DNA of 64,000 nt from Megalonaias nervosa. Lineage: Eukaryota > Mollusca > Bivalvia > Unionida > Unionidae. Made by a program: the position numbers and the translations under genes. The stretch lies in contig JAECUM010093588.1 in the NCBI GenBank assembly GCA_016617855.1, forward strand, positions 1 through 64,000, written 5' to 3'. Shown one piece after another: positions 50,218 through 61,500 of this stretch; the stretch's first letter is position 1, and every line of letters begins with the position of its first letter. The notes under the pieces were generated by a model. It saw only the letters and a program-made list of their open reading frames with translations, made no database searches and was not told the DNA's origin.

Positions 50218-50469
50218 ATGGGCTGCAATCCCAGTATCCATGTCAATCAGACAGGTGTGGTGTATTGCCGCGACTCCGAAGACTCTAACTCTCCTCATGC
50301 TTCACATAGCGCCTCATTTTGCACACACGCCCATTACAGACGAACAGACACCAGCGAGGTGTCGCAAACCAGCTCACCTGGGAGGGGCAGGCGTATTAAA
50401 GAAGAGAAAAGCATCGCCCAGATTTCGATTACGGAGACTGAAACACAGACTAGACGAGCGAACTTGAAG
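50218..50469 (+). CDS. PDE8B: cAMP-specific phosphodiesterase 8 (PDE8B-like), first coding exon
   Basis: 84 codons starting [20 protein letters not shown] and continuing [10 protein letters not shown]. Vertebrate PDE8B begins with nearly the same block (MGC.PSIHV.Q.GV.YCRDS..SNSP), and PDE8A shares MGC.PSIH. Further on, the acidic ITETETQT matches the AEAETQT segment at the end of the PDE8B N-terminal region. Immediately after LK comes the donor AAG followed by GTAGTC, phase 0. PDE8 hydrolyses cAMP with high affinity; the receiver-like, PAS and catalytic domains lie in later exons that I could not find before 64000. Gly2 and Cys3 fit N-myristoylation and palmitoylation for membrane anchoring (inferred). 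The middle (about residues 27-62) is low complexity and serine-rich, as in relatives. The B symbol is by similarity; an invertebrate may have a single PDE8. Confidence 0.92.
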
Positions 50470-51335
50470 GTAGTCTGTCTATGTAATGTATTTATAGCTT
50501 TTCTGTGGCACACACCCCACGGCATTTTCTTGCACCCTTTTAGCGGTATAGATGCAATTCTTGCAAGCAATGCCAGGCTTGTTCTGGAAATGGGATAAAA
50601 TTTAAAATTTCGGAATCTGAATTTTTTAAAGGAATTTTGTCAATTAGTTTGATTAAATGTCTCATCCAACACCTTTCTTTCCTAAGAGTTCACTGGGGAT
50701 GAAATCTAACAGAGAAAATACTTGTTTGCCATTCGATAACAGAAGGGGCATAAAAATCACTGCTGGTCAAACGGCACAGTATACAGGAGGAGCAACAGAG
50801 ATCACAATTGATAACGACGTAGACTAATTTTAAACTGTAATAAATAAGAGTAGCAAAGTTAAAGAAGTCTTTACTAGGCATCAAGTACAGCTGTTTTTAT
50901 ATCTAACTTACAGGAATTATAGTAATAATAACAAAAAACTAATGCTATATATGCTAATATATCTCCCATGTTCATTATCGTGATGGTATTCCATCAAGCG
51001 TGACCTAGATGTTGGCTGTGCCAATCACTTGATTCCAAATTGTTCGCGCACGAAATTAGGTCCAGTCTTTATTTTAAAACCTAAGTAAAAGGCAGATTCC
51101 GGGATTTGAAATTGAGGATATATTTAATGTTATTTTTTCCCTTTATTATAACTGGGGGTCGATATCCTCAAAGACACGAAAACCGTAGGTCCTTGTCTAG
51201 TATACAGGCATGTTAAACCTACAAGTTTAAGAATGGATCCTTGAGTATTCATTGTCCTCTACACATGAAAAATAGATTAGAAACATTAGCATTTTGACGA
51301 AAAGACTGCTCCTCTATCTATCTATATTATGCTGA

Positions 51336-51387
<52 letters not shown>

Positions 51388-51956
51388 ATTATTCTATGTT
51401 TAGAGTCAGTTCAACTCTTATATGATAATTACAAACATTGTTCAGCAGAATACAAAACATTTCTTTCTCCCCTGCTCCGCCTTTTAATGGGTGAAGTTAC
51501 TAAAACATAGCACACACACACACACACACACACAGAAAAAAAAAACCCCAACATGATGTTGAGGTCATTTATAACGATTTGTTCATCACTGTCATTATTT
51601 AAAAAAGAACGTGAAAGTATCAAAATCCCACTAAACACTTTGCACACTGATTTATATCTCGGACTATATGTGGATTTTTTATTTAAAAAAATTCCTATCA
51701 ACATTATATTTGTAGGAATAGAATGAAATTAGTCTGGCACAAATGCTTAGGTTCAAATTAGGTATTAAGACTAAGTCAGTAAGTGCTCATTCATAGAAAA
51801 TAGTATTGACATACGTTTGAACTCTATTTGGTTATTATTAAAGTCTGTTCGCTATCGTTTGAATATAACAGGCAAGAAATGAAGGTGTAACTTAACAATA
51901 CTGAAAACTGTAAGTTTGCATTTATTTGCCCAAATGTATTTCTACGCAGCGTGTAC
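50470..51956 (+). other. Start of the PDE8 first intron (inferred)
   Basis: Starts at the donor site. It holds (TC)n at 51340-51383, (CA)n at 51511-51534 and otherwise anonymous AT-rich sequence. No second PDE8 exon was recognised here or further downstream. Confidence 0.5.
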
Positions 51957-52061
51957 ATTTTAACTGGACAAGGCCTAAAATCACGTGTTATCACGTCTAC
52001 ACATGGGCGCCCGCAGCATAGGTCAAGGGGAGTCACGTGACCCCCTCTGGAAGTCATACTG

Positions 52062-52130
<69 letters not shown>

Positions 52131-52487
52131 TCCGACAAGTTTAATCATGCAAATGAAGCTGAAAATATGTCACAAGATTCTGTTCAAAACGCTTAGTAAA
52201 TATTATCTTTAGTTTCAGACTGCTTACTATACTAACTCTCCCGGCCGTGACTTACTGACCCACCCACCCACCCCTGCAAAAAAAATCCTGCGGGCGCCCA
52301 TGCGTCTACTTCTCAACTGAACAAGGCCTAAAATCACGTGTTATCACGTCTACATCTCAACTGGACAAGGCCTAAAATCACGTGTTATCACGTCTACATC
52401 TCAACTGGACAAGGCCTAAAATCAAGTGTTATCACGTCTACATTTCAACTGGACAAGGCATAAAATCACTTATTATCTCATGTACAT
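51957..52487. repeat. 44-bp minisatellite, split by a transposon
   Basis: Units of taactggacaaggcctaaaa, tcacgtgttatcacgtcta start at 51957, 52312, 52356, 52400 and 52444, with a decayed one at 52488. Most units carry the palindrome CACGTG. The transposon at 52002-52302 sits between the first and second units. Confidence 0.92.
52002..52302. mobile_element. Inverted-repeat element (CATGGGCGCCCGCAG ends), copy 1
   Basis: Left end CATGGGCGCCCGCAG and right end CTGCGGGCGCCCATG are exact inverted repeats. The 8-bp flanks cgtctaca (51994-52001) and cgtctact (52303-52310) form a target duplication with one change. The interior has an (AT)n block at 52065-52126 and a ccacccacccaccc run. It has no protein. 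An 8-bp duplication fits hAT-like transposons. A shorter relative is at 57061-57169. Confidence 0.88.
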
Positions 52488-52560
52488 CTTAAATAGACAA
52501 GGCAAAATCCAGCTGTAATCTCATTTCTAAAGTCTGTTGGGGGAAAAAAGCGCGCGCACG

Positions 52561-52561
<1 letters not shown>

Positions 52562-52606
<45 letters not shown>
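52562..52606. repeat. (CA)n microsatellite
   Basis: About 22 CA units, directly before the modular array. Confidence 0.97.
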
Positions 52607-52607
<1 letters not shown>

Positions 52608-53600
52608 CCCAAGGTCTAGATGGTCCTGAGTAAAAATGGTACTACGCCAATGTCTTGTTGTCGGAAAATCTTGTTATTGCTACTCCTACTGAATGGATGG
52701 CCACATAAACATGGGGCTTTCACTTAAGGACTTCTGATGAGGTCCAGTTAGTTCTGAATGAAAATGGTACCGATCTAACGTTCAGCATGACAACCATTTC
52801 ATTGCTACTTCCCCTACATTGGTGATTATATTAAAATGGAGGTTTCACTAAAAGACTTCTTATGTGTAGCTGGTCCAAATAAAAAAAAATTATGCCGATC
52901 TGATGTCCAATATGGCCGTCATGTCAGACATCTTAAAAATCTTTTATCGCAACTCTACCTGAACAGAAAGTCATATTGACATGGGAATTTTCACCAAAAG
53001 ACTTTACGATATCCAATTGGTTTTAAATGAAAATGGTGCCGACCCGATAACAAATTTGGCCGCCACGGCGGAAATCTTGAAATTTTTTCATCGCTAGTTC
53101 TCTTGAATTGATGTTTATATCAACGTGAGGTTTTCACTAAAAGACTTCTTATAATGTCTTAGTGATCTTAAATGAAAATGGTACCGATCTGACAGCAACA
53201 ATCTTGAGAGTCTTCTTATGAATGGAAAGTCAGATCTTGAAAATATTGTTATCTGTACTCTCTACCAAATGGATGAATATATCAACATCGGGATTTCACC
53301 GATAGACTTCTTAAAATAACTAGTTTCTCCAAAATGAAAATGGCGCAAGTCGTACATCCAATAAGGCTGCCACAACGACTGTCTTAAAATCTTGTTTTCA
53401 CTGCTTCCACTGACAGGATAATCATTATGACATGGGGTTTTCGTCAGAACGCATAATAATGTCTACTTTTGTACTAAATGAAAATGGTACCAAGCTGACA
53501 TCCAGTATGTGCACCACAGCAGCTAATTTGAACATTTTGTTATCGCTGAAGAATATCAGAGATGGTTTCCACACTTGCCAGTACAAAGGAAGGAATGGTC
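52607..53600. repeat. Array of about seven units of the 145-bp modular repeat
   Basis: The phrase atgaaaatggtaccgatct or a variant recurs at about 52640, 52769, 52894, 53038, 53183, 53344 and 53489, a spacing of 125-160 bases and mostly about 145. Each unit also carries ctactcct.ctgaatgga, acatggggttttcac and aaaagacttcttat. The final unit ends with gctaatttgaacattttgtt, atcgctgaagaatatcagag, the same terminus as the array at 31780-32400. Confidence 0.85.
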
Positions 53601-53940
53601 TTATCTTTAATTCCTAGAATTTCTTTTCGCCCAGTAGAGCGTCAGTCCATTCAGTGGACTATTGTTTCAGATAGCGTGGTTGTGAGCTAAACAAATTTTC
53701 GAAGGCCTTCGTAGTGATGATTTGTATGCTGCATTTGAATATGCTGATTTTCAATATAACCATTTATGCTTCAACAATATAATGGCCGATTACAGAGTTG
53801 ACATGCGTATCAAAGGATAGATGAAAAAGTTTTCGGCAATATATGTAAAACTATCATATTCCCAAAATATTAAAGTGATACCCGTTTCTATTGCATGATT
53901 ATATTTAAGTGCTAGATATTCAACTCATTTGCTTTGAATG
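53601..53940. other. Gene-free stretch
   Basis: No gene or repeat recognised between the modular array and the next minisatellite. Confidence 0.55.
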
Positions 53941-54112
53941 TAACAATTGATAGGGAAACAATAGACATAGTTGTATTTAAATATAACAGTTGCCAGGGAA
54001 ACAATAGACTTAACTAGAGTTAAATGTAACAGTTGCTAGGGAAACAATAGACATATTTACATTTAAATGTAACAGTTGCTAGGGAAATGATAGATATAGT
54101 TAAATTTAAAGT
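53941..54112. repeat. 43-bp tandem repeat
   Basis: Four units of taacagttgctagggaaaca, atagacata, starting at 53941, 53984, 54027 and 54070. Confidence 0.93.
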
Positions 54113-54264
54113 ATAGTTAATAGTGTTTATTTTGGTTCCGGGATATTAGTTATATACTTCGCATATTGTATGTATACGTGCGTTTATGTATCATGTAAGT
54201 ATGTGTAAATGTATTTATATATGTATGTACACAGGCATGTATTTATATATGTATGTACACAGGC

Positions 54265-54289
54265 ATATATATATATATATATATATATA

Positions 54290-54322
<33 letters not shown>
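54265..54322. repeat. Compound microsatellite (AT)n(TG)n
   Basis: 13 AT units then about 15 TG units. A short gtatgtacacaggcat duplication precedes it. Confidence 0.95.
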
Positions 54323-54327
<5 letters not shown>

Positions 54328-54514
54328 CGAAACACATACAACATAGCATTATTTAAAAGCATATGTATTATATCTGACAAATATTGATCAGGAATATATT
54401 TATATGTGTATGGTCGATGGCGTGTCTGAGTTTTATATTTACTTTGCAATTTCTTGTTAAGCTCCACAGCCTGGTAGGTTGCTAGTACTTCAGACTGTAC
54501 TTGAATGTTCCATT

Positions 54515-54690
54515 TTAATCGTTGGTTGGATGGATTTTAGTAGCACTTTCAACACAGTAATGGCTTTGTTATGCCGAGTAATTGGGAGCTATGTATCGCT
54601 TTCCCAAGGAAACACAGAGGTTTTTCTTGGCGGGTGTCGAACCTGCGACCATTAGATAATAAGTCCGGCACTCTAATAATTTTGAAGGTA
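54515..54690 (-). mobile_element. SINE-C copy, minus strand
   Basis: The reverse complement has the B box gtcgcaggttcgacaccc, then ttccttgggaaagcgatac and cccaattactcggca. It matches the SINE-C body at 38231 (gtccttgggcaaagcact, ccaattacttcggca). The A-box side is decayed. Confidence 0.75.
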
Positions 54691-54707
54691 CGTTTCTCTA
54701 CATAAAT

Positions 54708-55056
54708 ATAACTTGTACCTGATATTCTCTACACACGGATATCTTGTACCTGATATTCTCCACACACATGTAAGTTGTACCTGATACATGTAAATTGTAC
54801 CTGATATTCTCAACATACATGTAACTTGTACCAGATATTCTCTACACACAAGTAAGTTGTACCTGATATTCTCAACAGTCGTGTAAGTTCTACCTTATTT
54901 TCTCTACACACATGTAACTTGTAACTGATTATTCTCTACACACATCTAACTTGTAACTGATTATTCTCTACATACAAGTAACTTGTAACTGATTATTCTC
55001 TACATACATGTAACTTGTAACTGATTATTCTCTACATACAAGTAACTTGTAACTGA
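54708..55056. repeat. 28-33-bp tandem repeat
   Basis: About 11 units of attctctacacacatgtaac, ttgtacctgat, changing to ttgtaactgattatt in the right half. The two halves are two sub-families. Confidence 0.92.
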
Positions 55057-55763
55057 TCGCAGAAAACACAGCCAAACAAAACGACACGAGATAAAGACAA
55101 CTGAAACAAAATAAAAGCCACATACGAGAATATCCACGCATGTGAATTTGCACAAATTATAGTTCACTTTCACTCAAAATTTTCGTGGACACATCCAATG
55201 GAAGTTAAGTTGAATGCAAATTTAAAACGCAGCCTATTTATTTTGTTTTAAACCTGTTTCAGTAAATTTGTACAATATGCAGGAATAATTCAATCCTTTT
55301 TGGACATTTGAAAAAAATGATTACTGAGACATTTCAAGATTAATCCTGTGAAAAACTCAAAAAAGGAAAGAACTGATTAAATTCTATCGAACTCTACAGC
55401 GCGGTCTAAGAAGAGCGGTCACTATAGGCATTTGCGTTGGTTGCTACGGAAACAAAGCGCTTGCTTATAGAAGCTTAAAAATATAATTAATTTGTACGGT
55501 TCGTCGTTCAAACATCCATATAGCGCTAACACGAATGGTACGTGTTTAGTCATATTAGAAGCTTGTCAGGAGACTGCATTTTGGAAGCGATTTAAATTTC
55601 TAAACAAGAGCAGAATTTCGCTGTTTAATCCTTACGGCAACACATTCGAACACAAAAAGGCAGTTTGTTGTTACAAAATAATAAAATATTAGGTTTTCAG
55701 GTAGATATCGGAATATTTCTGCATATCTCACTATTTTTTGGTGCTCTTTCGTCTGCTTTCATC
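55057..55763. other. Gene-free stretch
   Basis: A 66-codon frame at 55492-55692 has no recognised motif. Confidence 0.55.
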
Positions 55764-56048
55764 TCTCCGGTGGCCTAGTGGTTAGAGCATCCGCCTTGGA
55801 TGCGGGAGGTCGCTGGTTCTAACCCCGACCGAGTCATACCAAAGACTTAAAAACTGGCACTTACAGCTGTATCGCTTGGCGCTCAGCATTAAGAAGTTAG
55901 TATTAGGACTGGTTGGCCTGGTGTCAGGATAATGTGACTGGGTGAGACAGCATGCTACATGTCTGCTAGACATCGCTATAAACTGGCACACTGCAGACAT
56001 CGTAGCGATATGACTGAAAAATCGTTAAAGCTACGTTAAAATTTTAAA

Positions 56049-56049
<1 letters not shown>
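55764..56049 (+). mobile_element. SINE-A copy
   Basis: Head ctccggtggcctagtggtta, gagcatccgcc; B box ggtcgctggttctaacccc with one box change; body gcttggcgctcagcattaag and ggtgtcaggataatgtgact; tail cgatatgactgaaaaatcgt, taaagctacg. About 20 bases around the catgatgctccag region are deleted. It runs into (AC)n. Confidence 0.9.

Positions 56050-56098
<49 letters not shown>
56050..56098. repeat. (AC)n microsatellite at a SINE-A tail
   Basis: About 24 AC units continuing from the SINE's terminal cac. Confidence 0.96.
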
Positions 56099-56100
<2 letters not shown>

Positions 56101-56420
56101 GTCTGATTTCTTTTTTCATTTTCTTTAGATGTGGATTGAGTTCCCTAAACTGTGGACACAAGTAAAGATTTCTTAAAAAGTGTGCGTGGTCACCTGAGTT
56201 TTCCATATATATATAGTCATGTCATCAGTTAATAAGCGCGAATAATCGGCACGTTTAAATTATCAGTGCTAAGTTTCGTTTTGATGAAACATTATAACTT
56301 TTTTGTAGGGACATTTGTAAAACAAATAACACTCTTTTTAAGCCTATACGTGTTATTTTTTTAGATCAGAAAAGACGTAGAATTAACCTTCAGCTGTAGA
56401 TACAATAATAATAATAATAA

Positions 56421-56451
<31 letters not shown>

Positions 56452-57060
56452 GAGGAGGAGGAGAAGAAGACGACGAAGAAGAACAACAACAATGCCTCTG
56501 CTACTACTAATACTAATGCTATCGTGAATTTTGTTTAATATGAAATATTTTGAGTGTGATGTACCTACCGTATTTTCCCCATGTTTGTTATGTATCATAC
56601 TGCGACCAACGTAAAAAGATCTGTGGTCACGTGATACGACGCATATGGGGATATATGCAGCTCGCTCTCTCTATAATTTTAATCAAATGCGCAGTCTTTA
56701 GTCTGACTACGGTTCGGCGCAGTATGCGACGACAGAACTGAGTTAACGCTGTTGACAGGGAGGTGAGCGTTAGAAAATTTAATTACGTCTATTTTCTTGT
56801 ATTTCTCAATCACTTAGTTGTTGTCACACTCCTCCCCAAATCCGGAAGTATTGAGTTTTAGGCGAAATTCTGCTGTAGTTCGTTATTTGTCAGTCGATCT
56901 GTAAGTTCTCTCTTGCATTCGAACGGAAACTAATGGATCTTAATGGAGTTTGTTTTTTCAGCCTCCGTTACCAGTATTTATACATTTTTCGACAAAAACT
57001 GTGTCAGTAATTTAGAGTTCATGGTAGATGAACAGGGCTCGCACTGTTTGCAATCTGAAT
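56099..57060. other. Gene-free stretch with (TAA)n(GAA)n
   Basis: A trinucleotide block (taa, gaa, gga, then act-like) spans 56404-56515. The rest holds no recognised gene; ggtcacgtgatacg at 56615 is a single CACGTG site. Confidence 0.55.
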
Positions 57061-57169
57061 CAAAGGCGCCCGCAAAAATTTCCGGGGGGGGGGGGGCAAT
57101 CATATAATAGTCCGCCATTAAATATTAAGGATGACACACCACCGCCGGCCCTATGTGCGGGCGCCCATG
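57061..57169. mobile_element. Inverted-repeat element (GGCGCCCGCA ends), copy 2
   Basis: Left end caaaggcgcccgca and right end tgcgggcgcccatg are inverted repeats related to the element at 52002. A perfect 8-bp duplication, atctgaat, flanks it (57053-57060 and 57170-57177). At 109 bp it is a minimal MITE. A run of 13 G lies near the left end. Confidence 0.88.
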
Positions 57170-57505
57170 ATCTGAATCGTCCCCTGCATATAATAATTTT
57201 GACAACCATCGTTGAATCTGAAAAACCTGTATGTGTTGCACATATGTTACCAGCATTTCAGAACTGTGATTTTAAAGGTCAAGGCCTACAGTGATTTTAT
57301 GGTCAAGGCATTCTATTCTTTTGACTTACGTTATATATAATTTTGTCATCGACATCATTTTTATTATAATAAACCAATCAGAAATCGAACTCCTTTTTAT
57401 TGGTAGAAGTAATTTCTTCTGCAAATATTCTCATAATTTTTGTAACTTTGGTGACAAATGCAGTCTTGAAACATGGCTGATTTTGTTTTGTTTTTGTTTT
57501 GTTTG

Positions 57506-57508
<3 letters not shown>

Positions 57509-57549
<41 letters not shown>
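57509..57549. repeat. (TG)n microsatellite
   Basis: About 20 TG units. Confidence 0.96.
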
Positions 57550-57551
<2 letters not shown>

Positions 57552-57812
57552 AGAAAAATCAAGGAGGCGTAGACATTGAACAAACGTCGTCGGTGAAGCA
57601 CCGTGCTATAGTGCCTCAGTGTTCACCCAAGATGACGCCTATATCGTCTTCTATCTGATCACGTGATGACCCGCTTGTTTGTTGTACAGCTACAGATATT
57701 TGATTATGATACGGCAATGCAATATATGCTACTGCAACTCTATTCTTCTGTTTAAATTTTTAAATTATAAATTAATAATATACAGAATAAAACCCAGAAG
57801 TGATTTGATTCT

Positions 57813-57956
57813 CTATTTAAAAAACGTTAAGTGACTCAACTTGATTATGATTGATACGGCAGTGAAGGGGAAATTTAAAACATATATGGGATTCGAACTC
57901 GAAACCTCTAACATACATACCAATAATTCTACCAACTGAGCATAACTGATTACGCC
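57813..57956 (-). mobile_element. tRNA-derived SINE, minus strand
   Basis: The reverse complement from 57956 reads ggcgtaatcagttatgctca, gttggtaga (A box) and ggtttcgagttcgaatccc (B box), spaced as in a tRNA. An unrelated body follows (ccccttcactgccgtatcaa). This is a fourth SINE type in the window. Confidence 0.75.
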
Positions 57957-58404
57957 TTTTGTCTTCTTGATCTTTTTTATGACGATAAACACTATCATAC
58001 TTTAAAACAAGTTTTAAAGGTATATTTGTTGCATAGAGCAGTGTTATCTTTACAAGACTCTTTGGAACAAGCTTTATTGAAGGAACTCCCTCGCTATCTA
58101 GGGTAAACACTGTTTTAATGTTGGGTAAACGATATACAATCACCAAGTTACACAAAATGTCTAATTTTAATTCTTCCCTTGTGTGGAAAATTATATAATG
58201 AAGGTAGGGGCTTTTCAAAACACTTGGAGTTTATTTGCGCAAAATAAAGGCAAATATTTTGTCTTCTTCAATTTAATTTTCGGAGTTTGAAAACCGGCCT
58301 CATGGGGACAAGATTGCATAAAAATCGGCCTTTTTCTTTGTGTCATGAAAATATTATAGCCCTCGGTACTTCGCAATTTTCCGAGATGTATTTAAACTAT
58401 TCCG
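57957..58404. other. Gene-free stretch
   Basis: Nothing recognised. Confidence 0.55.
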
Positions 58405-58563
58405 GACATTTGCTGAGATTGTCACTCTGGACGGTGGATAAGTTGCAAGTAAACCAAATATTCTTGCCAATCCGAAACTAGTTCAGACATATGCTGAGAT
58501 TATCACTTGTGACGGGGGATAAGTTGCAAGTAAACCAAATATTCATGCCAATCAGAAACAGGG
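58405..58563. repeat. 81-bp tandem duplication
   Basis: Two copies start at 58405 and 58486, sharing tgctgagatt.tcact, ggataagttgcaagtaaacc and aaatattc.tgccaatc.ga. Confidence 0.93.
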
Positions 58564-61500
58564 CTTTGCATGTTTAACTCGTATGTTAAATTACAGAAAC
58601 GGCGAACAAATTTAGTTACATTTTAAATAACAGAGCAATACAAGCAAAGACTCAATCTGACTTTCTATGATGTTTTACTAATTAGATTTCGGCCCTTACA
58701 CACGATTCATTTTGAGGACCAAATATGTTCTCAAAGAAAGATCTGAAATTCATCATAAATCATTTTATACCGCATAATGCTCGAATTAAAAAACACTAAG
58801 GATTATGTCTTCTGTCCTCTCTGAATTTCAATTTTGATGTGTCGCTTTTTAAGATTTTTTTTGGGCGGGGGGGGGAACAGCATAATTTAAATTTGTATTA
58901 TTTACTTCAGTAGACCCCACCAAATTTGGTTTTTCGGACGACTGAGATTTTTCAACGCCAGCCGGTTGAAATACATAAATTTCACACACCGATTCAACAC
59001 ATGTCAAATACTTCTCAGTGTGTGACAAATTATTTTGTATCTGCGGTGCCAAATATTGTCAGTTTCTTTAAATGAAAATTTTCGCGGAAGGCGGAGAGGG
59101 AGAAAGATCTTTTTCATGACGCGGCTTGGGGAATAAGATAACGATAAGTGGAGGAATGGAGGGTGAATTAATGAATGAAAGAGAGAGAGAGAGAGAAAAA
59201 AAAAAAAAAACATTGTACATTTACGCTCGGTTGAAGAGAAGAATTACCTATAACATCATAGAACGTGATAGTCCCCAGTGACCGGTTACGGCTTTTTATG
59301 ACTTAATGATAACTGGAGATCATAAATCAGGTCGATTATTGTTAATTTAATCATACTTCTGTGTAATATTTTCACACCAACGTAAATTTCACAGGTCGTC
59401 AATACACTGACAAATTATCATACTAAATTGTTTCATAGTGTTGCAAGGCATAGCAACGATATTGAGATTGTTAATAAACTTTCACAGTTATCTCACAACA
59501 TATCGGCGCAAACACTCTGTCACTATTGACACCAATTCAGAGACCATTGATACAACGTTAGCGTTTGTCGTCGTCAGGGAGTATTGGGTACTACTATTGT
59601 GACCTAATTTTCAACCATGCATATAGTTCACTGAAGTGTATAGTCATCAAGTGTAATCAGTCTGGTGAAACATATTACACCTACTGAAGTTCAGAGCAAA
59701 TAATTCAAGTTTGATAATCTGAAATATTTTTAAACACTTTTGTTAAAAGAGGCTCGAATAAACTGCAGTCATATCACCTGAAGATTTACGGCTAGCGTAA
59801 AATCGTGGTGGATTAATATGTTCAAATTTTGTACATTTACTGGAAGTATGCCCATTTTCTCCCGTAACAAATATTTGCAATATATCGGACCTTTCCTAAG
59901 AACTAAACTGCGCAATATAGTGTCTTTCCATCGGGAGTAGCCATGTTTTCATCTCGGATTTGAGGGCTCATTGTACTAATGATACGGAAGGATCGGAACC
60001 AGTTTAAAAATGTATTACATCAAATAGAGTATATATGGGCATGGTTGCAATGGTTTGATTAATAATGAAAGTAAGATTGCAGTAAAAAGAATCTTTTGAG
60101 ATCGTATCCTAGTTGTCATTGAAAAAAATAGATGAAATTTTATTGATGGAATTACAATCCGTTTACAGATTTGAGTTTGGAAAACTCATTACTGACATAT
60201 TAGCACCTGACTCTTTGGTACCGTATTGAAAATACGTGTTTCAAACACATCTAGATCCAGAAAATGCCGAGGATCATGAGGTTTTCTCTATACAAAAGCT
60301 GTACAGCAAGGATGTGTCTTTACTGATAACTATAGGTTTGATCATGAGCATTCAGAAATGTGAAGTTAATGAATTTTTGATAACATCGTATTTACTGTGT
60401 AAACTGAATTAATAATGTGAGTCCTTCAAGGAGTTGCAACATGATAATAAATGAATTGGGTTCGATGTGCTTTTCCATTGACGGAAAAGCCCGAGATGTT
60501 GCGAGTGGAATAAGCTGATAACAGATGCGCGTTGCTTTATGTGGCAGTATATATTTTATGCTGTAACGGTACTGGCTATGTATTCAGGATGGATGAGTTA
60601 AATATACAGGAAATATTTAATTCAGTTATTAATGACATGTTAAAGTTACATCTGGTGTTAACCTTAGGGAAAAAATACCCCACAGACCCCATGATACATG
60701 TGTATGAACATCATTCATTTTCTTTTCAATTAGTTTTTGTGTATTTGTATATCGATATGTAATGTTGCTTTGTTTCAAATGATGGTGAAAACGTATTCCT
60801 TGGTAATTCTTGTACACTACCCTGATCAAAGTCCAGTGTTGTTGTTTCCGTCAAACGCAGTAGAGGACGATGTTTTCGATGTCTTAGTTTGACACTCAAT
60901 AGAATTTTGAACGGCATATTACGCGCCTGCCAAATCAAAACCAAAGGCACAAAAAAGAAACTTGTTCAATCTTTTGGAAAACAAGTATGATCTTGATACT
61001 CCTACAATAAAAGAAGTATGCTCTGGTCCAGTAAATGCCGTTATGTTGCTACCTATGCAGTTAAACTAGAAACCGCCAGTGATCGGAAATACTGCAGTTG
61101 CCGCCTTTACCTGTACCTCGTTTACCGACTGACGTCATGTCCGCATCACACACCAGCATTCGCTTGTGACAGCTCATACGTTTTTATGATATATCACTGC
61201 CATGGGGCTTTCGGACCCCAGCCTTCTTCACGTCCCTATCCGTTATTACACGAGCACATTGACTGGATTCTGTTTATGTATTCTAATTATCAAAAACATC
61301 GGATATGGCGCGTCATTGTTACGTTATCGGTATACGGTAACGTCTGCGCGTGTTATTTTGTAACTTCGCCGGCCCATCTGCGCGTGCTATTTTGTAACTT
61401 CGCCAGCCCAATACCCCAACTCTGAAAGTAAACAATTCCTTGCTTTTGCCTCTTATGTATTAGACAAAATCTTCACATTCTGCACTAGAGCTAAAGCTAT

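Noticed and set aside
61018..61425. 135-codon + strand frame
   Set aside because: No domain recognised, and it ends through a 34-bp duplication (VCACYF and RVLFCNF are the same DNA repeated). Chance or repeat origin is more likely.
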